In this document: in pieces, positions 26,860 to 36,158 of the stretch
Layout of the letters: the number at the start of each line of letters is the position of its first letter
Numbering within the stretch: the first letter of the stretch is position 1
Source: Polaribacter aestuariivivens
Lineage (GTDB): Bacteria; Bacteroidota; Bacteroidia; Flavobacteriales; Flavobacteriaceae
Length of the DNA: 64,000 nucleotides
Direction: 5' to 3'
Assembly (NCBI RefSeq): GCF_005885675.1
Contig: NZ_VANR01000002.1
Coordinates: 372,001-436,000, forward strand
Notes under the pieces: model-generated
What the model saw: the letters and a program-made list of their open reading frames with translations, nothing else
Told to the model about the DNA's origin: nothing
Databases searched by the model: none
Position numbers and translations under genes: made by a program

Positions 26860-28074
26860 TTAAAAAATTTTCTCATATAAATTACTGAGATATAAATAGC
26901 TGTGATATTTTTTTACGAAAACGTAACCTTTTTCTCCCATTTCTATTCGTTTTTCTTCTTTCATATCATAAAGTTTTAGAATACCGTTTACAATATCTTT
27001 TGGAGATTCTGGAGGTACAATTATACCACAATTAGATAACTCTACTTGATCTTTTATGTATTCTGAAGATTCTAAAATGGGTTTCTTTGCGAGCATATAA
27101 TCAAAATACTTGTTATAGGAAACTCCATAATGATATAAAGGTGATTTATATCTTCCTAAGTAACAAACATCAAAATAGCTAAGCAAATTTTGAACCTTGG
27201 ATTTAGAAATTTTATCAATAAAAGTAATATTTGAAGAATTTGTAACGCTTCTTTTTAATTTTTCTTTTAAGTATCCATCTCCAACAATTAAAAAATGAAT
27301 GTCATCATTAGTCACTAATTTAGAAGCTTCAACAAAAAACTCCATGGCATTTGCTAATCCAATTGTGCCTGCGTAACCAATTATAAATTTATTTTTTGGA
27401 ATTAAATTTATGGTTTCTTCAGAAATATTATCGTTCGAAATTAAATTAACATCAATACCATTTGGAATATAATGAACCTCTTTATTACTTTTTGTTATAG
27501 TATTTATATAATCTTTAGTATTTGGTAATAATGATACAATCTCACCTGCTTTATTATACGCATATTTCTCAAAAAAACTAAGAAATATAATAAATGGATG
27601 ATACTTAGAATACCCTTTTAAATGCATAGGCGTTAAAGGCCATAAGTCTCTAATTTCAAAAATTAATTTTTTAACTTTAAACTTATATTTGAAAAATACA
27701 CCGTTTAAAATGGGAAAAATTGGCATTGACGATACTATAACTACATCAGGCTTTGTTAAAATTTTAGTTCCTAAAAAAAATAACTTAAATGTAAAAACGA
27801 AGTTACTTATTATTTTCATAAAGCCTGTTCCAGAATATTTTGGGGTTTTAACCCAACAGAAGTCTATACCTTTATCTACACTTTCTACTGTAAACCACTT
27901 ATTAGAAATTTTGGGTTGTTTTAAAAAAAGATGATTGTAAGAGCCAGAAATAATTATAACTTTATATCCCTTTTTAACCCAGTGCTTACTTAAAAAAAAA
28001 TGCCTTTCTCCCCAACCAGACTCCAAATTTCCAGCAGTTTGATTCACAATCCAGATTGTTTTTATCTTATTCAT
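26860..28074 (-). CDS. Glycosyltransferase family 4 (WbuB-like)
   Basis: 404 residues, GT-B fold. The N-terminal acceptor domain has SGWGERHFFLSKHWVKKGYK. The C-terminal donor domain has the GYAGTIGLANAMEFFVEA start and a GT4 E-x7-E region that is poorly conserved (KYFDYMLAKKPIL). It is the WbuB/WbcD-like group that adds a sugar in O-antigen or capsule repeat units. It is the last gene of the long leftward run and starts 5 bp after the PaaK-like gene. The linkage and donor are unknown. Confidence 0.87.
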   Translation of the reverse strand: MNKIKTIWIVNQTAGNLESGWGERHFFLSKHWVKKGYKVIIISGSYNHLFLKQPKISNKWFTVESVDKGIDFCWVKTPKYSGTGFMKIISNFVFTFKLFFLGTKILTKPDVVIVSSMPIFPILNGVFFKYKFKVKKLIFEIRDLWPLTPMHLKGYSKYHPFIIFLSFFEKYAYNKAGEIVSLLPNTKDYINTITKSNKEVHYIPNGIDVNLISNDNISEETINLIPKNKFIIGYAGTIGLANAMEFFVEASKLVTNDDIHFLIVGDGYLKEKLKRSVTNSSNITFIDKISKSKVQNLLSYFDVCYLGRYKSPLYHYGVSYNKYFDYMLAKKPILESSEYIKDQVELSNCGIIVPPESPKDIVNGILKLYDMKEEKRIEMGEKGYVFVKKYHSYLYLSNLYEKIF

Positions 28075-28079
28075 TATAT

Positions 28080-29390
28080 TTATAAATATGATTTTATGAT
28101 CTGAGGTTTTCCAGAGTTTGAAGGAGAAATACTATCAACCTCTTTAAATTTTATTTTAAATGAATTGTCTTGAATAGATGCTTGCAATTTATCTGTAATA
28201 TTTTGTAGTATGTTTTTATTAAATCCTTCTGCCTTTATATATTCTATGAGAATTCCGTCTAAGTTTTTCTGTATTACTTTAAATTGTTCAATTTCACTTA
28301 TATATTCAAATATACCTGTAAAAGAATGTACTATTAAGGTTTTTCCATTTTTTGTTTTTATTACATCTGTATTTCTTCCAATAATTTGTTGTAATAATGG
28401 ATAATTGAATTTTTTATTTTTTGGATATTTTTCTTTAGGTAAAAGAATACCTAAATCGCCTATTTTATATCTAATTAAAGGCATTGCAAAACCGTCTAAT
28501 CTCGTTACTACAATATTACCCATAACACCATTTGGTACTGGTATATTATTATCGTCTAAAATTTCTACATAGCACTGAGGAGATAAAATATACATATAAG
28601 GTAAATCAAACTCTGCTCCTATTAAAAAACCTTCTGCAGAACCGTATGTATCAAAAACTTTACATTTAAATTGTTGTTGTATATTTTTCCTGTAATGATT
28701 AAATAATTTGTCACCTAAACTTATTACAGATTTAAACTGTGTATTTAAATTATATTTTTTAGCTGTGTTTGCAAATACATTTAATGAGGATGCATAACCA
28801 ACCAATATATAATGTTTTTTATTTTTTATATTATTTAAAATTGTAATTATTTGTTCTTCTGAATGTGCGAAAGCACTTACGTAAGTTGTTCTAAATAAAT
28901 AATCTTTAATTCTTTTTAAAAAACCTCTATTTGGAGATATACCTGTTTGAATTATCGGATTTCCTATTTTATAACCATACCATTCCCACCAATGTATTAA
29001 ACCTGCTCTAAGGGTTGATAAGTCTTTAGAGTTCATATAAACTGATGAGCTAACTCCAGAGGATCCACTACTTGATATTTTAGTTAAATCGTTATAATTT
29101 TCGGTAATTAGTTCTTTTGTATGAGTTTTTAATTTTTCTTTCGTTAAAATGGGGAACTCGTTAAGCCAATTGTAAGGATTATTTCCTACTAAGTTAATAT
29201 TATTATAAACTTTTGTTTTATTAACAGCATGAGTTAAAATTTTAGATAAATTATTTTTTTGAAGTTCTTCCAGTTCTAAAATACTTGATTTATCAATATT
29301 TCTCCACTTAATCAAATCTTTTTTAAAACTAGAGTTATTAAAAAAATCACCTAAAGGAATTATTATGTTTTCTAAAAACTGATTATACAT
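28080..29390 (-). CDS. PaaK/CapK-like adenylate-forming enzyme
   Basis: 436 residues related to phenylacetate-CoA ligase. The phosphate-binding loop is SSSGSSGVSSSVYM and the adenylate motif is DTYGSAEGFLIG. The C-terminal part carries IGRNTDVIKTKNGKTL and ends with the conserved Lys region SNSGKPQIIKSYL. In capsule loci this CapK-type group is thought to activate an acyl or amino acid for decoration of the glycan; it need not make CoA esters. It lies inside the glycan run with 5-6 bp gaps on both sides, which rules against a phenylacetate catabolic role. Confidence 0.85.
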   Translation of the reverse strand: MYNQFLENIIIPLGDFFNNSSFKKDLIKWRNIDKSSILELEELQKNNLSKILTHAVNKTKVYNNINLVGNNPYNWLNEFPILTKEKLKTHTKELITENYNDLTKISSSGSSGVSSSVYMNSKDLSTLRAGLIHWWEWYGYKIGNPIIQTGISPNRGFLKRIKDYLFRTTYVSAFAHSEEQIITILNNIKNKKHYILVGYASSLNVFANTAKKYNLNTQFKSVISLGDKLFNHYRKNIQQQFKCKVFDTYGSAEGFLIGAEFDLPYMYILSPQCYVEILDDNNIPVPNGVMGNIVVTRLDGFAMPLIRYKIGDLGILLPKEKYPKNKKFNYPLLQQIIGRNTDVIKTKNGKTLIVHSFTGIFEYISEIEQFKVIQKNLDGILIEYIKAEGFNKNILQNITDKLQASIQDNSFKIKFKEVDSISPSNSGKPQIIKSYL

Positions 29391-29396
29391 AAAATT

Positions 29397-30407
29397 CTAT
29401 TTTAAAATATCTAACCATTTTTCTCTAACAACATCCCAACTAAAGTTTTCAACTTTTTCCCTGGCCTTTGATGATAAATTTGTATTATTCAACTTAATTA
29501 TGTTAATAATTTCATCTGCCATTTGTTTTGGATTCCCTTTTTCAACTAAAATACCATCTTCGTAATTGTTTATTAAATAAGGCATACCACCAGCATTTGT
29601 AGAGACGATTGTTAACCCTAAAGCCATTGCTTCCATAACACTAATTGGAGTATTATCAAAGTTTGTTGTATTTATAAAAACATCATACAATTCTGAAACT
29701 TTATGCCATTTATACGATGGAAGTACACCTGTGAATTTTACTGAGTCATTTAAATCATATTCATTTACCATTTTTTTCGTTTCATTAAAAGAATTATCAA
29801 TTTCTGGTCCAACCATACATAATTTTGCCGATGGAAACTCTTTTTTAATTAAAAATAAAACTTCTATTGCTAAAGTAGGATTATACAACTCTTTAAAAGA
29901 CCTTACCCATAATAAATTTGGTTTTATTTGTTCTCTTTTTTTAAATATATACTTTTCTATTTCTAAAGTATTAGGAATATATATTGCATCATAACCTCTT
30001 TTTTCAAATTCACTTTTTAAGTAATTTGAAGGCGCTACATTTTTATATGAATTACTAAAGATTAATTTTGATGTTTTTGAGGATTTATCTAATCTAAAAG
30101 GTAAATTGCCTCCATGTAATATAGGTAAATATTTAATCTTATAGAATCTACATAACTGAGAAATTATAAATGCAAAATAAAAATTTTTTGTACTAAAAGT
30201 ATCAATTAAAACGTAGTTTAATTTTTTTTTTTGCATCAATAAAGTAAAAATCATGTCTAATAATCTAAGAACCTTATTCTTTTTATTTGATGATAGTATT
30301 AAAGTATATTTTTCTTTGATTAATAATGAACTTAATGTTTCTAAAGTAGTTTTATAATTTGATTGTTTACTTAAGTTATTTCCTATATATAAAATAGTTC
30401 TACTCAT
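29397..30407 (-). CDS. Glycosyltransferase family 4
   Basis: 336 residues, retaining GT-B enzyme. The donor domain shows PNLLWVRSFKELYNPTLAIE, KLCMVGPEIDN and FINTTNFDNTPISVMEAMAL, and then GLTIVSTNAGGMPYLI, the E-x7-E type nucleotide-sugar site. Its ATG overlaps the Wzy-like gene by 8 bp. Donor and acceptor cannot be read from sequence. Confidence 0.88.
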   Translation of the reverse strand: MSRTILYIGNNLSKQSNYKTTLETLSSLLIKEKYTLILSSNKKNKVLRLLDMIFTLLMQKKKLNYVLIDTFSTKNFYFAFIISQLCRFYKIKYLPILHGGNLPFRLDKSSKTSKLIFSNSYKNVAPSNYLKSEFEKRGYDAIYIPNTLEIEKYIFKKREQIKPNLLWVRSFKELYNPTLAIEVLFLIKKEFPSAKLCMVGPEIDNSFNETKKMVNEYDLNDSVKFTGVLPSYKWHKVSELYDVFINTTNFDNTPISVMEAMALGLTIVSTNAGGMPYLINNYEDGILVEKGNPKQMADEIINIIKLNNTNLSSKAREKVENFSWDVVREKWLDILK

Positions 30408-31746
30408 TTTCTATATCGGTATTGTAATCATTATCTTTAATTTTTATTAAACTTAAAGCATAAATTAGTCCTGGAAATGCAATTCTCATAGCGGAATGAT
30501 TAACTGTTAAAAACCAAAATAAATAAAAAGAAATAATAAATGCTCTTTGTAAATTATCAAAAAAAATAAAATTTATCATTGGAATAAACATAAGACCTAT
30601 AAGAATTATAAAACCTATTATACCATGTTCTTCAACCAGTCTTCCAACTTCATTATGAGAAGCAGCTGTTACGTGTTCTTGGCTCAATTGTCTTTTAAAC
30701 TTTCCATTCCCTACTCCAATACCTAATGGAGAAACAAAAAAGCTCTTAAATTGCTCTTCTATAATATCTAGTCTTCCAGAAGTTATGTCTTTTTTTTCAA
30801 CACCTTTGGCATTTTTACCTGCATACCTATTCTCTAACATACCTCCTGTAATATTAGAAGTATAAACCCAAATAACAAAAAGAAATAAACCTCCCATTAA
30901 AAAGTAATTAAAGAACACTTTTAGTGAGCCGTTTTTGTGTAAAAAAAAGAAAAAAGAAAAGAATATAATAGCAGCAAATCCTGTAATGATACCACCTCTT
31001 GAAAATGTAAGTAAACCTCTATAAATAAAATATGCTAAAAAAAGAATATCTAAAATTAAAAATCCGGTAAATTTTACTTTTAATAGTATAAATACAACAA
31101 TTATAAATATACCTGCTCCAATTGCGGTAGCAACTTGATTTGGGCCAAAACCTCCTGATGTTTGAAAATTTGCTCCTCCACCAAAAACAATTTCTCTGAT
31201 ATCTGGAGTTCTAAAGTAAAGAAAAGTTACCATTGAGAAAATTGGTAAAATCATAAAATACAGAGCACTTAAAACTTGTTCTTTTTGAATTGGTCTTTTA
31301 TAAAAATATAATGCGGCTATTCCTAAAACAACAGGTCCACTTAAATTAAATACTATTGCATTTCTTATAGATTCTCCTTCTGGAACTTGAGTAAAAACAA
31401 TTCCCAAAGAAAGTAATAGTAAATAAAATAAGTACTGAATTGCAAATTTTTGTTTGAACTTCCCTAAAAAAATACCTAAAAAAAGTAAAAGAATAACACT
31501 ATATTTTCCAGTTTCGTAAAAAACGAAACCTTTTATCATTCGAATAAAAACCTCTGCTCCAGCAACATACATTGCTAGTAAAAAAGCTTCTTCATTTCTA
31601 TTTTTAGTTTTTACAACCAAAAAAACACAAAATGCAATTACCCCTAGTCCAAATGGTTTTGGAAACCAGGGTAACGTTGCTAAATATCCTATTACTATAT
31701 GAATACCTATAAATAATAATTTGTTATCTATAATTTTATTAATCAA
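30400..31746 (-). CDS. O-antigen polymerase/ligase-like membrane protein (Wzy/WaaL family)
   Basis: 448 residues, about eleven membrane helices. The Wzy_C pattern is clear: the large periplasmic loop is followed by PLGIGVGNGKF and SHNEVGRLVEEHGIIGFI, conserved in enzymes that join undecaprenyl-linked glycans. It could polymerise repeat units or ligate them to a lipid acceptor; sequence alone cannot separate these. A Wzx flippase is not seen in the run, while an ABC exporter is. The start is TTG at 31744-31746. Confidence 0.85.
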   Translation of the reverse strand: MINKIIDNKLLFIGIHIVIGYLATLPWFPKPFGLGVIAFCVFLVVKTKNRNEEAFLLAMYVAGAEVFIRMIKGFVFYETGKYSVILLLFLGIFLGKFKQKFAIQYLFYLLLLSLGIVFTQVPEGESIRNAIVFNLSGPVVLGIAALYFYKRPIQKEQVLSALYFMILPIFSMVTFLYFRTPDIREIVFGGGANFQTSGGFGPNQVATAIGAGIFIIVVFILLKVKFTGFLILDILFLAYFIYRGLLTFSRGGIITGFAAIIFFSFFFFLHKNGSLKVFFNYFLMGGLFLFVIWVYTSNITGGMLENRYAGKNAKGVEKKDITSGRLDIIEEQFKSFFVSPLGIGVGNGKFKRQLSQEHVTAASHNEVGRLVEEHGIIGFIILIGLMFIPMINFIFFDNLQRAFIISFYLFWFLTVNHSAMRIAFPGLIYALSLIKIKDNDYNTDIENE

Positions 31747-31760
31747 AATATAAATTAGTT

Positions 31761-32909
31761 TTATTCGATATTAAAAATTTCTTTTTTTATTCTTTTATTG
31801 TAGTATGTATAGGTGAATTTTTCTGAAAGTTTGTAATTAAATTTTATCCAATTCAAAAATGTTTTTTCTTCCAATTTTAAACTTTCTTCAATCTTATTAA
31901 TTAAACTTATACCAAAAGGTTTTTCTAATAAATATCCATTTTTATTATTTTGAATATATTGATCTATACAAGAAATATTAGATACTATTGGAATCGTTCC
32001 ATAATTCATTGCTTCTCCTATAACTTTAGGAAAACCCTCACTTTGAGAAGGTAACAAAATAAAGTGTGATTTTATATATATATCTTTTATTTGTTTTTTT
32101 GCTAAATAACCATGAAAAAATAATTTGTACTTAATATCTTTTGATTCCTCAATATATTTTTCTAGACAAGGACCATCTCCTACAAAATGTATTTCTCCAA
32201 TTTTAGATGATTTTATATTTTTAAAAGCACTTATAATATCATTAACCCCTTTTTTAGATGTTAGTGCGCCAACAAAACAAAAATTTATTTTATTTTTTAA
32301 ATTTTTATTCTCAACTATTTGTGCTCCTAAATCCCTATCAACAGTATCTAAACATGGGTTTTCAAAGGGTAAAATATTTTTTTTCTCTGAAAAGTTTCCA
32401 TTAATAGTTATGACACTATTCATTTTTAAGTTAGACAAAAATAATCTTTGTAATTTATAAAAAAAAGAGGCTTTTTCTACCCAAGTTCCAGCATATTTAT
32501 GCCAAAATATTTTTTTTGAAAAAAATAGAGAATAAAACATTACAATTATACTTGGGTTTGAAGGTGCCCTAGAGTGTATATAGGTATGTTTAGAAATGTG
32601 TTTTAAAATAATTAAAGCCATTTTTGGATAAGCAAAAATAATATTTAACTTATCTAAAAAAGTTTTACCACCAACACCTTTTAATAAAATTGGTTTTATT
32701 TTATTATCATTTATTTTTATAAATGATTTGTTGTTCAACTCATTTTTTCTATTAAATCCAATCCAAGTTATTTCATCAAATTCTAATAAAAGATTATTTA
32801 ACTCTACAACTACAGGACCAAAAGCATTTACATAACCATTGCTATCTTTAACCATACTTGTGTCTGATACAACTAATAATTTTTTATTTTCTGGTATATT
32901 GACAGGCAT
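31761..32909 (-). CDS. Glycosyltransferase family 4
   Basis: 382 residues, GT-B fold. The N-terminal part begins KKLLVVSDTSMVKDSNGYVN. The donor domain has INFCFVGALTSKKGVNDII, EIHFVGDGPCLEKYIEE and LLPSQSEGFPKVIGEAMNYG, the last being the E-x7-E signature. It overlaps the preceding (upstream) glycosyltransferase gene by 37 bp, the largest overlap in the run. The specificity is unknown. Confidence 0.9.
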   Translation of the reverse strand: MPVNIPENKKLLVVSDTSMVKDSNGYVNAFGPVVVELNNLLLEFDEITWIGFNRKNELNNKSFIKINDNKIKPILLKGVGGKTFLDKLNIIFAYPKMALIILKHISKHTYIHSRAPSNPSIIVMFYSLFFSKKIFWHKYAGTWVEKASFFYKLQRLFLSNLKMNSVITINGNFSEKKNILPFENPCLDTVDRDLGAQIVENKNLKNKINFCFVGALTSKKGVNDIISAFKNIKSSKIGEIHFVGDGPCLEKYIEESKDIKYKLFFHGYLAKKQIKDIYIKSHFILLPSQSEGFPKVIGEAMNYGTIPIVSNISCIDQYIQNNKNGYLLEKPFGISLINKIEESLKLEEKTFLNWIKFNYKLSEKFTYTYYNKRIKKEIFNIE

Positions 32910-33895
32910 TTTTTAATATATATGTTTGGAGAAAATTTTGCTTGATAAATTGATTCTAAATCATATTTAGATTTTTTTAAGAAATTAATTTTTTCTAACC
33001 ATTTATCTTCATTAAAATTATTAATAAAATAGTCTGGTAAATCATTTTCTAAAACTTCACTTATCTCTCCTGTTTTGTAGCTAATAAAAGGAAGTGACTG
33101 TGCTAGAAATTCTATTAAAACTAGTGGCCCACTTTCTTTTTTAGAGGTGTTTAAAGCAAACTTAAATTTTTTTAATTCTTTTTGAACATTTGTTTCATCA
33201 TGAACAAAAGTAACTTTTTCTTTTAACTTTAAATTTTCTATTTCCTTTACTAAAGTTAAATAATAATTATGATCTTGAATTTTTCCAAAAATCACTAATT
33301 CTAAATTTAATTTTGCTATTAATTGAATTGCGAATAATTGATTTTTATCTGGTTTTATGTTGCCAACTAAAACAGCACCATTTTTTTTAGTATTTATATT
33401 AGTCTCATTTATTTTTACAACAGTATTTTGTAATAAAAAACAGTGTTCATTTTTAACTTTAAGTTTTGTTTTACCCCAATTAATCAACTCTTTTGAAACA
33501 CCAATATAATATTTAGGTCTTAAAATCGAATTTAATAAAAAAGGGATTTTATCAAAATCACTAGAGTGATCATGTAAAATAATTTTTGATTTGGTTTTAA
33601 ATAAGAATGCTACTAATTTTACATACCTAAACACATGACGCATGTGCACATGTACAATATCATAATTATTTATAATAATTGATAATTTTTTAGCATCATT
33701 AATGCTAAACTTTGATAGTCTTTGGTATTTTTCAATATTTATTTTTTTATTTATTTCTTTTTGTAATATACCTTTTTTAGAAAAAGTTAAAACAGATACG
33801 TTTATGTTTTCCGCATACAAAAGGTTTGTTATATTGACAAAAATACGTTCTGCCCCACCAACATCTAATTTATCTATTACTTGTAAAATTTTCAA
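32873..33895 (-). CDS. Glycosyltransferase family 4
   Basis: 340 residues from a TTG at 33893-33895, chosen because translation then begins MKILQVIDKLDVGGAERIFV, the normal start of this family; an upstream in-frame TTG at 33925 would overlap the methyltransferase gene by 26 bp. The donor site is weaker than usual (FKFALNTSKKESGPLVLIEF, then LAQSLPFISYKTGEI). It starts 4 bp after the methyltransferase stop. The role in the glycan is unknown. Confidence 0.87.
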   Translation of the reverse strand: MKILQVIDKLDVGGAERIFVNITNLLYAENINVSVLTFSKKGILQKEINKKINIEKYQRLSKFSINDAKKLSIIINNYDIVHVHMRHVFRYVKLVAFLFKTKSKIILHDHSSDFDKIPFLLNSILRPKYYIGVSKELINWGKTKLKVKNEHCFLLQNTVVKINETNINTKKNGAVLVGNIKPDKNQLFAIQLIAKLNLELVIFGKIQDHNYYLTLVKEIENLKLKEKVTFVHDETNVQKELKKFKFALNTSKKESGPLVLIEFLAQSLPFISYKTGEISEVLENDLPDYFINNFNEDKWLEKINFLKKSKYDLESIYQAKFSPNIYIKKCLSIYQKIKNY

Positions 33896-33899
33896 AATA

Positions 33900-34583
33900 T
33901 TATGAATGAGGTTTTTGCGCTTCAATTACGAGAGTTTCTTCTCTTCTATACTCTTCTTCTTTAATAAGAAATTGATTTGTACCTTCTACACCAAACTTTA
34001 CTTTTTTTATATTCTTAAAGCCTACAATATTTAATGCTGCTGTTAAAAGTTCTTCATCCCAAACTGATACATGACCATGATTTTGGGTTAAGTGCGCTAT
34101 TGCTTCAGCTTTATATTTAAAATGATTAATTTCAATTTTTCCATTATAAAAATCTATAACTCGTTTTAAATCTGGCACATTAATTCTTAACCAAGCCCCA
34201 GGCTTTAATACTCTAAAACATTCCTCTAAAAGCTTATATGCTTCGTTAAAATGTAGATGCTCTAATGTATGTCCTGAATATATACCATCTATAATATTAT
34301 TATCGCAAAATAATGGTTGTCTTAAATCAGTTTCTATATCTGGGTTATGTCCTGTATACTTTTTCCAAAATTTTCTTAATCTTGTTTTATAAAAGTCTAC
34401 ATGAACCCAACCTTCTTTATAATTTCTACCAGATCCAATATCTAAATAAATGGGTTTTGATTTAGGGATTTTATTAATATTTCCTTTTCTTTTAAAAAAG
34501 TTTCTTCCTATCCAACCATTTAATTCAAAAAAAAATAAATTTTTAAATTTTGGAGTTGGTATACTTGGGTATATTTTATTCAT
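33900..34583 (-). CDS. Class I SAM-dependent methyltransferase in the glycan run
   Basis: 227 residues. SAM motif I is YLDIGSGRNYKEGWVHVDF, and the region SGHTLEHLHFNEAYKLLEEC followed by FRVLKPGAWLRINVPDLKR is the standard post-motif block. It resembles methyltransferases of polysaccharide loci. Its ATG overlaps the upstream glycosyltransferase gene by 8 bp. A sugar O-methylation is likely; the site is unknown. Confidence 0.85.
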   Translation of the reverse strand: MNKIYPSIPTPKFKNLFFFELNGWIGRNFFKRKGNINKIPKSKPIYLDIGSGRNYKEGWVHVDFYKTRLRKFWKKYTGHNPDIETDLRQPLFCDNNIIDGIYSGHTLEHLHFNEAYKLLEECFRVLKPGAWLRINVPDLKRVIDFYNGKIEINHFKYKAEAIAHLTQNHGHVSVWDEELLTAALNIVGFKNIKKVKFGVEGTNQFLIKEEEYRREETLVIEAQKPHS

Positions 34584-36150
34584 AATATGTTTTTTTAGCA
34601 GTTTTGTATCTTTTAAATAATTTAAATAGAGTTAAAGGTAAAAAAATGATACCTAACAAAATCTTAATACTTTTTTTAAAAATATTTCCATTTACAATAA
34701 AGGTTCCTCTAATATTTAATAGCAGCTTATTATACACCTGTTTGTTATTAAAATGTTTTAAACATAAATAAATTTCAGAAAAGTGTAACAAACGTCTTTC
34801 AAATAATTTTTTTCTAGATGAAGCAAAAGTTATTTTTCTAACTTTATGGTTTCTTAAACCACCTCTATTTGCTCTTAAATGAACTATTCTTAACTGATTA
34901 TTTTTTACACTTAAAGCGCCTTGTTTTACACATCTTAACCCCAACTCTTCATCTTCGCTTTGCAATTGATTCATTTTTTCGTCAAAACCACCAACTTCAA
35001 GTAATACATCTCTTTTAACTAAAACATCGTTTGTTGGAAAACCATCAGACAATTCTATCTTTGGAATGTCTCTATTGATATAATTTGTACCTATCTCATC
35101 TGGAACTCCACATGAAATATCTGCCTCTAGACTGTAAATTGTTTCTAAATGTTTTTGTAGATAATTTGTAGGAATTTCTTCCATATCGTCATCTAAAAAC
35201 CAAATAAATTTACTTTTTGCTGTTTTAATTCCTAGATTTCTTGCAGAACATTGCCCTATTTTGTTTGTCTCTAAATAAATAATTGGTAGGCTTGAAAACT
35301 CTTTTAAAAACTCAGTGTTTCTCTTTTCTTTTGGAGTTTGATCTACAATAATAATTTCTTTTGGAGCAGGATTTAATTCCTGTAATTCTTTTAACTCGTT
35401 TTTTAAAACTCCATAGCGTTCTAAAGTTGCAATAATTATTGAAGTAGAAATATCTTTATTTACTAAAACATCTTCTTCTTTAGAATGCTCAAACACCTTT
35501 AGTGCTAAATTTTCATTTTTTGAAAACGCTTTGTAAAATGAAATTGGTGAAATTTTAAATAAATTTGTGATGTATGTCCACACGAAAGCTTTTGTATCAA
35601 AATTATTTCTGATAAATAATAGCTCTTCCTTTAATTTTAACGATGCTTTTTTATCAGTAACATCTTCTGATAAAATCGCTGAATATCTTGTAACTATTCC
35701 AGATTTCATCGCTTTATAACCAAAATCTAACCCTAAGATGTCTATGGATTCTGAATATTTAGACAAACTAATATTTTTTAAAACCTGTTTTTCAATTAAA
35801 CATCCTTTGAAAGTATTTTTCCAAGAACTGTGATTAATTTTATTATCAATTGACAAATGCAACATACTTGTTGGCTGAATAGCATCTAACAGAAATGGTT
35901 TATTTCTTAAACCAATTTTAGACCCAATATGCCATAAATTACCTTTAGATTTTATCGTTTTTTCTAACTGATGTTTATTGGGCAAATTCCCGATAGATAA
36001 ATCCCAAAATAAAACATGAGTCGCTTCTAATTTTGAAATACTCTCTATAGTATTCAATAAAGTTTTTGTTTCATAAGAAATGACTTTTTTAATTCCAAAT
36101 TCCCACTTAACATTATTTATATCATTAAAAACAACTAAAGTAATTTGCAA
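34576..36150 (-). CDS. Glycosyltransferase family 2 with an extra N-terminal degenerate GT-A-like domain
   Basis: 524 residues, about twice a normal single-domain GT2. The C-terminal catalytic domain begins near residue 235 (TSIIIATLERYGVLKNELKE), with FIWFLDDDMEEIP as the DxD-type metal site and QSEDEELGLRCVKQGA as the catalytic-base region. The first 230 residues have GT-A-like echoes (THVLFWDLSIGNLP and ILGLDFGYKAMKSG) but no DxD, so they look like an inactive copy or an acceptor-binding module. A hydrophobic basic helix ends the protein. The start is TTG at 36148-36150. Confidence 0.82.
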   Translation of the reverse strand: MQITLVVFNDINNVKWEFGIKKVISYETKTLLNTIESISKLEATHVLFWDLSIGNLPNKHQLEKTIKSKGNLWHIGSKIGLRNKPFLLDAIQPTSMLHLSIDNKINHSSWKNTFKGCLIEKQVLKNISLSKYSESIDILGLDFGYKAMKSGIVTRYSAILSEDVTDKKASLKLKEELLFIRNNFDTKAFVWTYITNLFKISPISFYKAFSKNENLALKVFEHSKEEDVLVNKDISTSIIIATLERYGVLKNELKELQELNPAPKEIIIVDQTPKEKRNTEFLKEFSSLPIIYLETNKIGQCSARNLGIKTAKSKFIWFLDDDMEEIPTNYLQKHLETIYSLEADISCGVPDEIGTNYINRDIPKIELSDGFPTNDVLVKRDVLLEVGGFDEKMNQLQSEDEELGLRCVKQGALSVKNNQLRIVHLRANRGGLRNHKVRKITFASSRKKLFERRLLHFSEIYLCLKHFNNKQVYNKLLLNIRGTFIVNGNIFKKSIKILLGIIFLPLTLFKLFKRYKTAKKTYYE

Positions 36151-36158
36151 ATTTTTAT

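Noticed and set aside
28080-29390. Phenylacetate degradation gene
   Set aside because: No other paa genes are near, and the gene is embedded in the glycan operon; a CapK-type role fits better.
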